This document shows, piece by piece, positions 31,420 through 43,009 of a DNA stretch of 64,000 bases. How positions within the stretch are numbered: the first letter of the stretch is position 1; the number at the start of each line of letters is the position of its first letter. Position numbers and translations under genes: made by a program. A model generated the notes under the pieces. The model saw only the letters and a list, made by a program, of their open reading frames with translations. It was not told where the DNA came from and ran no database searches. Source of the DNA: Isoetes taiwanensis (lineage: Eukaryota; Streptophyta; Lycopodiopsida; Isoetales; Isoetaceae). The DNA lies in assembly GCA_021234155.1 (NCBI GenBank), contig JAJEKV010000055.1, positions 1,667,090 to 1,731,089 of the forward strand, given 5' to 3'.

Positions 31420-34400
31420 TTTCATTCGTGGAGCATGTGAGATGAGCAAAGTGGAGCCAAGGAAGCCCAAAGACAAAGCATTGCCCTAGGCTCCAATGGA
31501 GGAAGAGGGTTGCTTGTTGTTGCACCCTTGCAACGAGACTTTATTTGCAGAGGGCATAATAATTGCGCAGTTGATCCTTTGATAGTGTGAATGATGAAAG
31601 GCTGGGAGATGATCATCTTGGAGTTGGCATTGTGAAGCTTCTTATCGGTTGATACAATCATGTCCCAGGGAAGCTCTAGTGATTGCATTGTGTGCTCGGG
31701 TTGCCGGAGTCCCAAACTCGCTTGAGATGGCCAATTAGATATATAACACACAAGAATGGTGATAGTCCTGAATGCCCTATCAACTACATACCCCAAGACC
31801 CACCCAAGGCCATGTGGAAGATTTGGTGGTCGATGAGCATCCTTTGATCACAAGGAAGAGACGCTATGTTTTTCATAAAAGGCAAAAAGGGTACCCAAGA
31901 GGCCTAGAAGTGACAAACATTTAGAAAGGATGGAAAGTATGGCCCCAACCAAAGAAAACCTAGAGGCAATTAGGGGACAAGAGTGTTGCAACCTAGATTG
32001 CACAAAGGCAAAGATCTGGTGGATGACCTCGCAGATAAGGTCCCAATACATTGACAGCTACAAAAAGATAGGATTAATTTCATCTACTCCTTGTGTAAGA
32101 ATTCCAGCTATGATGAAAATACGTGAAGGCTACTATATCAATTGAGGGGCATGAAGGTATGTATGAGAGCATTGAGATGGATTCTTGGGGTGAGCAAGTC
32201 TTCATTCTACGATACATCGAACAAAGTTAGAAAAGGGCACGCTTTGTTCCAACATGGTAATGCACTCACTTTGAAACCTAGAGCAAATACTCTCAATGCC
32301 ATTGCAGTCTTGAGAGCTTTGTGAGATACATGTCTCAATCTATGCCCCACAAGTCGAGGTGAACGAGCACCCAGCGAAGTGGTGCAAAGGGTGTTGCCAC
32401 AACACTATATCCAAAAGGAGTGCCTTAAAGAGGTCAACTCCATCCTAGAAACTACTGGAGGTAGGCCTCTTTCAATCACATTTCAGCAGAAGTTATGGAG
32501 CACTCACTTCTCGGGCGGAGTGTCCTGCAACACATGCCATTCTCAAAGTGCAACACTTGCATTCAACTCAAGGATACACTTGCATCAACCGCAATAGAGA
32601 AAGAAAGAATGGCAATTAGGGAGCAATTTGCAGATCACCAAAGGGACCAAATATCATGTAGACAGCCAGTTGGCAAAGGGGAGAACATTTTCCGAGATGC
32701 TCGGACAAATTTTTGTGTATAATTCATGATAAGATGGACCAACACAAGACTTTCTTGCCAAAGCTAGATCCTTTACCCAAGCGTTGTCAAAACGCTTTTC
32801 GATGAAAGTAAGTCCGGGCGGGTGTCTTAACACATGGTCATGGAACTGTTTCTTTACCCAAGCGTTGTCAAAACGCTTTTCGCATGAAAGTAAGTCCGGG
32901 CGGTGTCTTAACACATGGTCATGGAACCGAACATATGGTCATTTTGTGCTTGATCTATGGAGGGATGATCCAAACTTCCATGTGAGCTCTATTTTCAAGT
33001 GCTTGAGAACACTAGAGAAAGGATCAATAGAAGGGAGGAGGTATTCCCCTTCAAAGACCCATTTTGAGGCTTTGATGGATGATCAACCGCTTTGTTACCA
33101 AAGGCGATAAAAAGCTCACATCCAAGGTGTCTAGTGAATCAAGGAGGACTTGGGATGATTTCCCCTTACTTGAGAAACCACTGCCTGAGGAGCTATGTGT
33201 TCAATTGGACAACTGTTGGAAAGAAAACAAGAATAGATGGATGTTTGGGGCAATGTCATACTTGACAAAGCAAGTGGGAGTATTCAAAGTTGTGAAAGTG
33301 GGATTCATGATGGTTGGGCATACGCATGATGATATAGATGGATTCTTTGGAACTTTCTCCACCAAGCTCAAGAGAGAAAACGTGACTAGTCTACCTGAAC
33401 TAATGGATGTGTTTGAGAGTCTGCATTGACCCCAACCCAATGGCTTTCTTGATGGATGAGGTTGTAGATTGGAAATCATTTGTAGAGGGATACTTGCTAG
33501 ATGGTAAGGACCAGCTTGACAGACACACAAAGCCACTTCGCCTCAAGTTTTGGGTTAGGGATGGAATACCAATCATGCAATATAAGTGGAGACCAGGTGA
33601 CAAGTTGTGGATGCCTGCATAAAGGAATCGAAAGTTGTGGCGGAGGGGTGTTCACCGCCAGGAAGTTCTCATTCCTAAAGGGCAGCCAAAACCACTACCT
33701 CCCTTCAAGACCGGCCAAAGACTCTAGCCAACTAGTGAAGGGCATCAAGGATTACATAACGACCGGGATGATGTTCAAATGGAAAGCACACCTCCACTCT
33801 TAAGAAAAAATCAAATGGACTCCCTAATCAAGTAATCGAGAAAGTTGTGACATGCTTAGAAACCGAACAACCATGTGGGAGGAAGCTAAGAGACGGGTTC
33901 TTGCCAGAGTCAAGATGGGAGGGTTCTCAAGGAGCAAGCACGTCTAAGAATGTTCACTTGGGTCCTAACAAGGGTTCCAAGTGGTTTGTGGGAAGTAAGG
34001 CCTCAAAGCCAAAGTGGTTTGATCTTCCTGAGTGGGATCCCTTTGAGGACATCAAGGAAGGATACTTTGTACTAGTAAGGCCTGATGATGAGGACTGTCC
34101 AATATGGTTAGGGGTGGCACTCTCTGATGTAACCACCACTATGCCCCTCGATGGAGAGGAGTTACGCCCCGGATTCCAAATTCAATATTGGGAGCCCATT
34201 GGGAGACACAAGAAAGGCAACTTGAAGGAGCAATACACCGAACGGCCGAGAAGAAGTGGAGGGCAAATTATGCCGATTCTCAAAGGAGGGAATTGGTGGA
34301 GTGTGTGGTATGGTCATATCCAAGTTCTCACACTGCAAAGGAGAACACACACAAGATCCCAAAAAGGGAGATGGACAAAGCCATGAGCAACCTCCATGCT

Positions 34401-34430
34401 ATATCATTGTATGAGGGTAGATAATATTGA
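31420..34430 (+). mobile_element. transposon-like gene relic, DUF7869-like family, copy B
   Basis: The plus strand carries the family's blocks in order. A Cys-containing N-terminal segment (QECCNLDCTKAKIWWMTSQI) is followed by a helix-turn-helix-like stretch (MKVCMRALRWILGVSKSSFY) and the C-x-x-C finger in FSGGVSCNTCHSQSATLAFN. The core is the best preserved part, at 33079-33429: LCVQLDNCWKENKNRWMFGA, then VGFMMVGHTHDDIDGFFGTF. The C-terminal piece (33950-34330) has GYFVLVRPDDEDCPIWLGVA and IQYWEPIGRHKKG. The VQLDN...ENKN and VGHTHDDID motifs define the DUF7869-like region. The copy is broken in several places. It looks better preserved than copy A. Confidence 0.72.
32775..32935 (+). repeat. 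tandem duplication of about 80-87 bp inside copy B
   Basis: Two copies of a segment containing CCCAAGCGTTGTCAAAACGC and GGTGTCTTAACACATGGTCA lie head to tail, with one or two small differences. It is a local duplication within the transposon-like relic, so later than its insertion. Confidence 0.92.
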
Positions 34431-34583
34431 GAAGCTTGAAAACTTTCTCAACTAGTGGTTTGTAAACTTTATGAGGGAAACAAGTAACCCAATTCTTTGT
34501 GTGTGATGTGTAATTCTATTCAAGCAATGAATTCAAAAAAATTTTTGTCCCATTTTCAGTCCGAGTCCCAAAATTCAAGATTT

Positions 34584-34608
34584 GTCCCACTTTAATTAAA
34601 TACGACTT
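34584..34608 (-). repeat. 25-bp inverted repeat, right copy
   Basis: Exact reverse complement of 21941-21965. It starts GTCCCACTTTAATTAAATAC and lies about 150 bases after the last recognisable piece of copy B. Confidence 0.9.
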
Positions 34609-34609
34609 A

Positions 34610-35800
34610 TAAGTCATATCAAGCATGGATTGCAAGAGCCCACTGAAGTGATGTGAGATTGCGAATGGGATTGCAGTTGCAGGAAGGTATGCTTCTATAT
34701 AAACTTGTCTAGATGTATTTGTTTGCATCTTCAATCCATACGCCTTGATGTTTGATTTTATGCTAAAACTATGATTTCATGTCATCATTGTTTTTAATTT
34801 AATTATTTCATGCAGTGCAAGCGGGGGCGTCTACTTTTAGTCTCTTGAAAGTGCATGTTTTGAAATGGAAAATATTGATCTTTCTGAAGAAAATGGTCAA
34901 AGAAGTGAAATAAATGATATCTCCATTTGTAGTGGTATTACAGATGAAGTGAACATAGCCTTGGCCTTTAAGGATTCTTCCATACAAGTTCTAAAGTCCG
35001 AAAGCTAATGTAAAATCAGAAGTGTATCATATGTTCATTAGTACATTTTTCTTTTTGCTTATTCACACTTTACACATCCTGCAATGGTCAAGTTTAACAC
35101 ATATATGAATCCTTGCCAGACCTTTGGAATTCGTTACTAGCTGAAATCACTTAAGAATTCGCACGACTATTCAACTTCGCATCAAGCATGCATAGGAGAT
35201 AATAATCAACATTGTTAATACCATTGATAACAATATACACACCAATATACATTTGGAGACTTCTATATGGTTTTGCCGAATAATCATTTGGAGACTTCTA
35301 TATGGTTTTGCCGTTAATATTTTTCATTGTTTCAAAATCAACAAATAGAGAGTGGTGCTAAGTATAAATGGCATGAGGCGTATATTTGCATATGGGAGTA
35401 AACCGCCATTTACACCTCTTGCATAATCCAATTCTTACCTTATTCAATGTTGAAAACAACATGCAATTAAACTTTCCACAATTTGTTTAGTACTGTAGCA
35501 AGGTATTCTTGCAGTGATTGACTATGATTTATGTATAGGATTGTATGAAAAGTCGTATAATTCAGGGAGTATGAGCGGTTTGTTGGTCTTGTTTCTATCT
35601 TCAGGCATTTTGAATGCCCTTTGTTGCAATGGTCTAAAAACAGAAAGAGGTGGACACCAATTTTGGAAAGTATTGGAATGTAGACTTGATTCATCATTAG
35701 ACCGGACCTTGGAAAAACTGGTTTCCTGAACATGGCTCCATAGCCAGCTTTCGCTGTATTCCAACAGATATCATTTTTTATGCGTGCTTTGCATGAGGGA
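34610..35800. other. no gene recognised
   Basis: AT-rich. A short open segment at 34843-35007 (FEMENIDLSEENGQRSEIND) follows a possible acceptor at about 34815, but no partner exon is found. A 30-bp stretch (CATTTGGAGACTTCTATATG) is repeated directly at 35250-35310. Confidence 0.4.
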
Positions 35801-35816
35801 TTCAAGGTTCTGGCTC

Positions 35817-36120
35817 GTTGTAGGGCAGTTCTATAGGAGAGTAGAGGCTTCCCGGTATTGTGCAGCTATAGCTACAAATAAGTCGTGGGCTTTCTGGCGA
35901 CCAAGTATCCTGGTTGCTTGTGATAGACGTCCATGCTCTTTCTTTTTTTTTGAGCTATGGTTTTTGGGTCACCATTCTCGTTCATGTGGGTTTGTGGCAT
36001 ATTCCATGTATATGCTAGTTTATACTCGAAATATACTAATAATTGCTCCAAACCCATTATTGACTGTAAACTGGCAGTGGCTTCTATTGCTGGATACCCA
36101 ATCTCGAAACCGGCTAACCG
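35817..36120 (+). repeat. dispersed repeat, inverted partner of 51370-51700
   Basis: The part 35960-36115 aligns with the reverse complement of 51380-51560. Shared words include ATGTGGG, GCATAT, GTAAACTGGCAGT and CGAAACCGG / GGAAACCGG at the end. Identity is moderate. Family unknown; no terminal repeats or coding motifs recognised. Confidence 0.65.
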
Positions 36121-36129
36121 GAGAGGTTT

Positions 36130-36830
36130 CTTTCCTTATCAAATGGCTAAATCATCTTTGTATTGTCCTTCACTTCCAATATATCGTCATAATGTGATCA
36201 TACTTGTTGTATCTGGCACTATGTTTGCCTCCAAGTTTCTGCTGCTTGCTATCAAATTTCTATTGTCTGTGACATTAACAATGATGGTTTAAATCCAATA
36301 GTCACTTGTGCGTTCTCATTCTCCCTTATGTATCTTATCTCCTTTTTTTGGTTTGGGTTTGGTTTTCCAAGACTATAAAATATGTGATTCTAACACTTTT
36401 TAGCAAACAATTTAGAAGTTGGGTCATCTATTTCTGCTGGCGCTTATTTTTGTATAGCCACGTGGCATATGCCAATAACGAGAATTAACCCGGAAGGGAA
36501 ATCGGCTTGCAGAGATACATACCTAGCAAACCGTCGTCGCCAATATACACATCTAGCAAAACTTCCTGTTACAAAGCTTCTTGTTGCCACAAATATTTTT
36601 GAGCAAAGCTTCTCGTTGCCGCATATGTTTTTTAATAGAGCTTTAACTTGCAAAGCATATTAAGCAGGATTTTTGTGCCTAAACTTGCAAAGCTTTTAAT
36701 TTTTGAGCCGGACCAGCGTGTTACGAGGAGGTAACATCTGTGTTTAACATTCTAGAATGGGACTCGCAAGAAACCAACAAACCGCCCATAGGCTTCTCAT
36801 TCATCTCAGCAGATTTTCTACAATGGTGGA
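36130..36830. other. no gene seen
   Basis: AT-rich sequence with short frames only. A small repeat of CAAAGCTTCTTGTTGCC / CAAAGCTTCTCGTTGCC is at 36570-36620. Confidence 0.4.
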
Positions 36831-37260
36831 CAGTGGGTAGCCGCATACATGCGAACTACCCACGAAAAGGGAAAATCCAATTATATCATTTGGACCCCAA
36901 AAAAATACAATGCTAATAGATGAGTGGCTGATGTACCTGCCGAAAGCTTATCATCGGGATTAAAAAACCCCGCCCTTTCGGGTTTTCGAGAAGAAACCCT
37001 AGTGATAAGCCTTCGGCAAGGGGCTTAGACAAACGTAAGGCATAGAATCGCTCCCAAAACCCCGCGCATGGAGAAGTCGAAAGATGACGCCGCCAACCCC
37101 ACCGCACATCACCAACACAACAAACGAGACAACACAAACATACCGTAGAATAGCATCACCCGGGGTGGAAAAAAAGCATCACGCAAATGGGTGGAAAACA
37201 TGATAAAATGTAAACTTATACAAAATACAATAAACAAAGAAGGGGGGGAGGGTGGGTTCA
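36830..37260 (-). mobile_element. LINE 3' UTR relic
   Basis: The segment with AAAAAACCCCGCCCTTTCGG, followed by GTTTTCGAGAAGAAACC, aligns with 61855-61890 beside the tail of the LINE at the right edge. A shared stem (AACCC...GGGTTTTCGAG) and shared flanks (GGACCCCAAAAAAATACAA / GGACCCAATACAAAAAAAC) support common origin. Orientation is minus, as in that LINE. No coding part is attached. Confidence 0.6.
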
Positions 37261-37599
37261 AAGAGAATAAGGTACTGCTGAGAGAAGAGGAAGCGCCGAT
37301 GAGACGTGGATGCAGAAACGCGCCTGAAATAGCGAACTCCCAATCAAAACGGGCATGCGCCGCCCGCATGCATGCACGACATGCATGCTCGTCCCATTCT
37401 AGAATGGCGATCCGATGTCTCGGATCGATGCGATTAATTTTGTTGAGATCAACGAAGTTAAAGAATCATGAACTTAATTCTTAGTTCAGAGCACTATACA
37501 TCAAAGATTATGTACACATCCCTCCAGGACACCAGAGGGCAACCCTTCGTGCGCAGCACCTTGTTTGTTTTATTTTGTTTTGGTGTATTATGGGATTTG

Positions 37600-38230
37600 T
37601 GCTATATTTAATGTTTTATATGTTATTCATGAACTTGCCACACCAACAGCCTGCACGATGTCAGCCGGAACCACGCACTGTCACGCCACCAGGTCGCCCC
37701 ATACCACCACCCCAGCGCAGGCCGCAGTCCATAGCTTGCCAACTGCAAACAACACCTGCACAACAGACGTCCCAAATCGCCACGGTTGAAATTGACCCAT
37801 AGGTCATAGAACTTCGGGAGCGCAAATGGAGAGGCCATAATTTGGTACTCCGGGTCTTATCGGAAGAAGAAGGGGAGAATCTCATGCACTGCCTCCAGAT
37901 GGAGATCATCGACCATATGACGTTTCCTGTGCTTGTTCACATTGCTAGAGGAAGCCGCCATAGTGCTCAACGCCCTGACCACAAATGCATTTTGGTATTC
38001 ATGATCATAGATGCACATGTATGGGGTGCCATACTATGCTAGGGCAAGCAGTTGAAGGGGACATCCTTGTATGTAAACGTAGACCTCACTCCAAGGCAAT
38101 AAGAGTTCAGCATGCTGGAGCTGGCCAAGATTAGAAGCATTTGCCAACAAAGGGGGGCCGCAGGACTAGTTCGAGGCAAGAAATGCATTTTCTGCCCACC
38201 GAATGCTAGTGCAAGCCTTCAGACCCACTC
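37600..38230 (+). mobile_element. LINE ORF1-like relic
   Basis: A proline-rich stretch (PPGRPIPPPQRRPQS) is followed in other frames by RKWRGHNLVLRVLSEEEGEN and, near 38050-38160, QLKGTSLYVNVDLTPRQ, then a basic end. This order (linker, RRM-like part ending in LKG-x-x-(V/I)-x-V-x-x-DLTP-x-Q) is typical of the first ORF of plant LINEs. The frame is broken at least once. No reverse transcriptase follows; a PPR relic lies downstream instead. Confidence 0.5.
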
Positions 38231-38507
38231 TGCATCAGCCCCAACCTCCTTTGATCATGCTCCTACCTCGCCTGATGCTACCATATTTGGGAAGCATAGA
38301 AGAGCCATGTGCATGAACTACACCTTTGGCTAACATTTGGTATGACACATGTCTGCATGAGCTAATCAAGCAACAGAATTGAAGACACCTACTTTTGAAG
38401 ATTCTTAGAAGACATTTGTGATGAAGAACCAAGTGATTGGGCATCATACAAGTATGGCAAGGAAGTTGAGATTCAAGCAAGAAGATTTGAGCCTAAATTG
38501 AAGACCT

Positions 38508-39041
38508 ATGTATATTAAATGTGGGAGCTTAAGTGAAGCAGTTAGAGTCTTTATTAAACTGCCAACGCGAAATGCAATATCTTGGAATTCTATAATCGCG
38601 GGATGGAAATACCTTCATGGCTCTAAGATGTCTTGAGACAATGCAACAAGAAGGACTACAACAGTTGAAGCACCCTTCAACAATATATTTATTGCATGCA
38701 GTCGTGTTGGCCTAGTAGATGAAGGCTGTTGGTATTTTTATTTACTGAGTGAATATAAAATTATACCTAGTGTATCTCACTGTACTTGCGTGATTGACCC
38801 CCTTGCTCGTGCAGGATTGTTCAAAGAGACAAAACATTTACTTGAGTCCACAATTCAAACTAATATATCAGGATGGATGGCTTTATTTGTTGCTTCAAAA
38901 ATGCATGGGAATGTGCAATTAGGGAGGCATTGCTTTGGTCAACTTACTTGTCTAGACTCCCACTTTGGTGCTTGGTATATTCTTGTGTCAAATATCTATG
39001 TGGATCTGTACAGGATGGAAAATGATATATTCTACTATTAA
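38508..39041 (+). pseudogene. PPR-protein pseudogene fragment
   Basis: The plus strand reads a PPR repeat MYIKCGSLSEAVRVFIKLPT and RNAISWNSIIAGW. It then shifts frame to ALRCLETMQQEGLQQ at about 38618, and back to a segment with FIACSRVGLVDEG. From 38790 it continues as IDPLARAGLFKETKHLLEST, WMALFVASKMHGNVQLGRHC and ILVSNIYVD. These match the last PPR motifs and E-type motif of plant PLS-class organelle RNA-editing factors, which need many such repeats plus an E/DYW tail. At least two frameshifts and the loss of both ends show it is a dead fragment. Such genes act in mitochondria or chloroplasts; many fern genomes have very large PPR families, which fits the organism guess. Confidence 0.88.
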
Positions 39042-39049
39042 AGAGGTAC

Positions 39050-40120
39050 ATCTTTACATCTTTGTAGGAAGGCCATTGTGAATGTACCATAAAGATGGAG
39101 ACAGAGAGGACCCATAGCCACATATCACTGAATGCCGCCAAGACTAAACAAATCTAGTAACATAGGTACAAAGAAGATTGACAATAGAGCAGATTCTCTG
39201 TCATCCTTGAGTCTTGAAACATCTGTCATTCTTAGGTCTTGAAACATACTTGTTATGATGGTCAATATTATGACAATAGTGTAAAATCTCCTAGTCCTTC
39301 AAACATCATTATCGAGACAACAAATGTATACAGGAAAAGAATTTGACTACAGAGGGTTGATGGGTGGTATGTGAAGTCTAGGGCAAACCAAGAAAATGCA
39401 GAGAACATTGATGGCGAGTTGAAGCACATAACTCAGAATAAGGATAAAAGGAGTGAAAATGCCTTATCAGTTTGAGGATGGGTGCAACAAAAAGTCTTGT
39501 TTGCAGAGAGTTGATGTAGAATGCCATCAAAAGATAAAGTTGCGCCTACAAAATGTGTTATGGCGAGTTGTTTCTCCTTGCCTGGAAGTTTCGTGATGCA
39601 GAGCTGTCTTACGAGGATGAGAGCATGATTTATTTGTCTGGGATGGTCAATCCAGTCGTTGACCAAGAACGGGGATGCAATGCCACAGAGAAATGAATTC
39701 AAGATTCTATCCACGAGAACAACAAACTACTCAGTTACATATACAATTCGATCGAGGGCACTTGTGGACATGCTTGTACATGAATGTAGGGGAACTACAA
39801 GCTTATTGTAAGAACATGGTAGGGGTCTACTTTAATTTAAATATAGATTGTGAAAACATGACTTCACGGTTAGATTTAGGCCACTTCACCCTCAAGAAAC
39901 TGGAGGGCAACCCTATGTGCGCAGCACCTTTTTGCATATGGAAACACGCTATCAGTGGCTTAGTTACGTGGCCTTTGTATGATGGGAACCTCGCCACGAT
40001 AGATGAATTATGATCTTGTAACATTTGGACTAAGCCATTTACAAGTAAGTTGCCGTTTGATATATCAGGTGAAAATGGCCGCAATAGTCTTATCGAAATT
40101 GATACAGGACTCAAGAAGAT
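39050..40120. other. no certain gene; possibly part of the copia fossil
   Basis: An open frame at 39675-40013 has no recognised domain. The stretch lies directly before the copia remnant and may include decayed internal parts of it. Confidence 0.3.
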
Positions 40121-40129
40121 CTACCATAG

Positions 40130-40560
40130 GGTATTGAGTTATGCTACACGGGGCTACAATCACATGGACAAGCACCGAACAAACTTCAATGGCCTTATCA
40201 TCTAGTGAGGCATAGTATGTAGCAACTTCAGCAGGGCCTGTAAGACAGATGGATCAGACAATTTCTGGAAGAGATTGGATATGTTGAGCATAGTCCCAAA
40301 TGTAATTTATAATGATACGGGAGTAGTATTGCACTCACTAAAAATCCTAATCATCACAGAAGGTCAAAACATATATCCATACATCATCACTTCACCAGGG
40401 AAAAAGTGGTGGATAGAACTATAGTAATTGAGTACATATTTACAGATGAAATGCCCGCTGATATGCCTGCTGATATGCTGACAAAACCTTTGTCCATAGG
40501 AAGTTTAAAAGTTCACAGAAATGCGTTAGGCATAGGATCTTTGAATGGTTATTTGTAGAG
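40130..40560 (+). mobile_element. Ty1/copia-type LTR retrotransposon fossil, 3' part of pol
   Basis: The RNase H end of a copia polyprotein is recognisable from its family signature, the (T/S)SMALSS-x-EA region and the downstream MPADMLTKPL-like end region. It is broken in several places and only the 3' part remains. I could not identify LTRs with confidence. It looks old. Confidence 0.8.
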
Positions 40561-40569
40561 TTCTTGACA

Positions 40570-41450
40570 TTAGGTAGGAGTAGTATGTTGGTTAACACGT
40601 GCTATCTGTGCCTATATTTAATGATCATTACATTTTGGAACAAAAACCAATTCATTCATGTATAACGTTTTGAAATCAGGAAAATGTAGAATAAACTATG
40701 AGTATCACATGATCTAGAGTTCATCAATTAAAAAAGAAGGTCAGTAAACACTTCAAGTGAGGCCTAGCAGCTGGGAGTCACTTGCATTGTCTGGTCCCTC
40801 TAGGGTGTGTGTCTCTGTCACCTCATTAGAAACTTGATGGGCATGAAGCCAGAATCAGAAGGATCAATTAGGCTGAATTCTGAAGAAAAACTTCATGGTT
40901 TTAAATAAGAACGATAAAGCCCCATTGAATGGTCGGTTGGTTTGCAAGGCCCCGAGGTGTCTTGCTACGGACACTTCATTTTGATACCACCAATGAGGTA
41001 CACTGCAGATCTATCTATGTAAGAGATTCCCACCAATTCCATCTTAGATCAATAGACGAGCAATGGACAAAACTTGGAAGGGGACGGTGGAGATGTAGTC
41101 ATTCTAAGGGTTAGGTTTTTGCATGTTCTATTATTCCAAATGCATGAGTTAAGTCTGAATTTTAAGATTCAAACTGGCAAAAGGAAAGTGTGCCATTTAC
41201 CAAAAGTACGTACCTAGAGCATGCAAAAAGTTGCAAGTTGCAGGTTTTCGATCACATGGCTATGTCGTCGTCTCAATAAGCAATCAAATTCGATTCTTTA
41301 CCACGCCCCTTGATCCATGGAGCTTTCCCTCTATCAAATCGTGGCTTTCAGAAGCAGCAACGGTCCTGGCTGGCTCCGTCACGGATTCTGCCCTTTCTTG
41401 TTAAGGTATGTCTCCAAAATCGCCTCCAACTTCTGTTCCGGAGCCCCCCC
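40570..41450. other. spacer and upstream region of the CASP-like gene
   Basis: No gene is supported. The right part (about 41280-41450) has a GC-richer, coding-like leader before the ATG at 41454 and may be its 5' UTR. Confidence 0.4.
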
Positions 41451-41453
41451 TTC

Positions 41454-42552
41454 ATGGAGTCCAAGAAAGCTGATCATTCTGAGGGTCAAAATCCTCCTGT
41501 AGATGCAAAGGCGAAGCCTGATAAGTGGAAATCCAGAATTAAGATTTTAGGGCTTCTTTTTAGGGCTGGAAGTATGGTGTTTAGTTTTGTTTCTCTCATT
41601 GTTATGGTTACTGGTGAATCGGCCACGAGCGTATCTACCAGAAGATGGAGTTCTGATTATTCTAACACAGAAGAAGACTCTGTTTCAGTGAGCTATGAAG
41701 ATTTCAAGTCTACAGAGTAAGCTGTTATTGACATTATACATTAAGCATATTTTATTTCATAAGTTAAAAGTATCTTGCGTTCATTTTGGCCTTTTTAGCT
41801 CTTCATCTGCATGTTCTATTGTAATTAAAAGAAAAAAAGCAGTCTAATTCCATACCAGTTTTCATCCTGTTCTTCTGACTAAAAGTTTGAAAAAGAAAAA
41901 GAAACGTCATCTATCTTTCATTGTTCAATAGTGTATTTTGATGTCATATGGACGATTCTAAACTAGGTACTCATATTAGTCATTTAGCTCGTCCAATACT
42001 GTACTTAAAAGGTAGGGGCATACTCTATATGTACAGATCTGGCATTCTTTATGGCATTTTCTGATGCAGTTTTTGAAACCCCAGATTTTTTGTGAAAACA
42101 AATGTGATAGTAAGTGTACATTCGGGGATGCAAATTGCCATCAAAGTTCTCAAAATCGTGAAGAATATCAGCCTTATGAAAGGCCTAATACCAGACCTTA
42201 TCAGCTTTATCATAGATCAGGCAAACATTTTCTTTAAAATTAAAAAATAGGAAGCAAAAGAGAATTTAGCAACTGATATTTTCGATGTTGAATGCAGGTA
42301 TTGGCTTATTTGATGGTTGCTGCAGCAGCTGCAGGTGCATTTACTCTAGATCTTGATACTAAGAAGGGTGTAGAAGATGGCACAGTCTTGGCAAGCCTAT
42401 GCAAAAAGGCAGGCCTTTCTTGCTTTTGCAATCAGGCAGGGGTAGCCATAGGCATTGGTTTCATAAGCTTCATAATTATTGCTGGATCTGCTGTTTTATC
42501 TGGATATCAACTCTTCAAACGCTGCACAAAATACTCCTCATCAAAGTCTTGA
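41454..42552 (+). pseudogene. CASP-like membrane protein gene, middle exon not found
   Basis: Exon 1 (41454-41716) encodes MESKKADHSEGQNPPVDAKA, a basic stretch, then TM1 (ILGLLFRAGSMVFSFVSLIV) and an extracellular-loop-like acidic segment ending SYEDFKST before donor GTAAGC. The last exon (42298-42552) starts after TTGAATGCAG and encodes VLAYLMVAAAAAGAFTLDLD (TM3), a Cys-rich loop, then TM4 (GIGFISFIIIAGSAVLSGYQ) and KSS-stop. These are typical of the CASPL family of four-span plant membrane proteins related to the Casparian-strip scaffold. TM2 (usually Y-x-x-L-V-x-x-N-x-I...YS) is missing. Exon 1 ends with two extra bases and the last exon starts in phase 0, so direct splicing breaks the frame. 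No exon of the needed size is visible in the 581-bp gap. Either exon 2 was deleted (pseudogene) or it is too diverged for me to see. Confidence 0.75.
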
Positions 42553-42559
42553 GCCATAC

Positions 42560-43000
42560 AAGACGTGCAAATTTGGCTTCATCTTCTTCTGAGCAGCCTA
42601 ACTAACGAACGTTAACATGCAGAGATTTGGTTACGGTCAACTAAATTTAAATTGTGTATTCTGCCCTTTTCCTTAGGTCATGAAGAAGAAACAAACACAG
42701 TGAAAGTTAAAACTGTTCAGAAGATTATGAAGTGGATTTGCATGCATGGTTATGGCACCTTAGCCTTTTCTTTTCTTTGCTTCCAGAGTCTACATTTTGC
42801 CCCTACATTGTGGATTCCAACTACCATTTCAAATGTCCAAGCTACCTCTTGCAACGTCCTTTCAAAGCATTCCATGCTTATTAAATGAAAAATCAAATGG
42901 CAGCATTATGATTCCTACAACTTACCTCCTAGAAAATTTTATTTCAAACTGAAAATAATTTTGGGCAAAATTGAAAACATTATATTCTAAAATGTGTAGC
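42560..43000. other. 3' flank of the CASP-like gene
   Basis: No gene seen. The first 350 bases probably include its 3' UTR; ATTAAATGAAA near 42880 is a weak poly(A)-signal-like stretch. Confidence 0.35.
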
Positions 43001-43009
43001 TTGCATCTG

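Noticed and set aside
37520-39935. Shared GAGGGCAACCC-TGTGCGCAGCACCTT at about 37527-37562 and 39900-39934
   Set aside because: Only about 35 bp is shared with no extension on either side that I can see; possibly a piece of a common repeat, but too short to classify.
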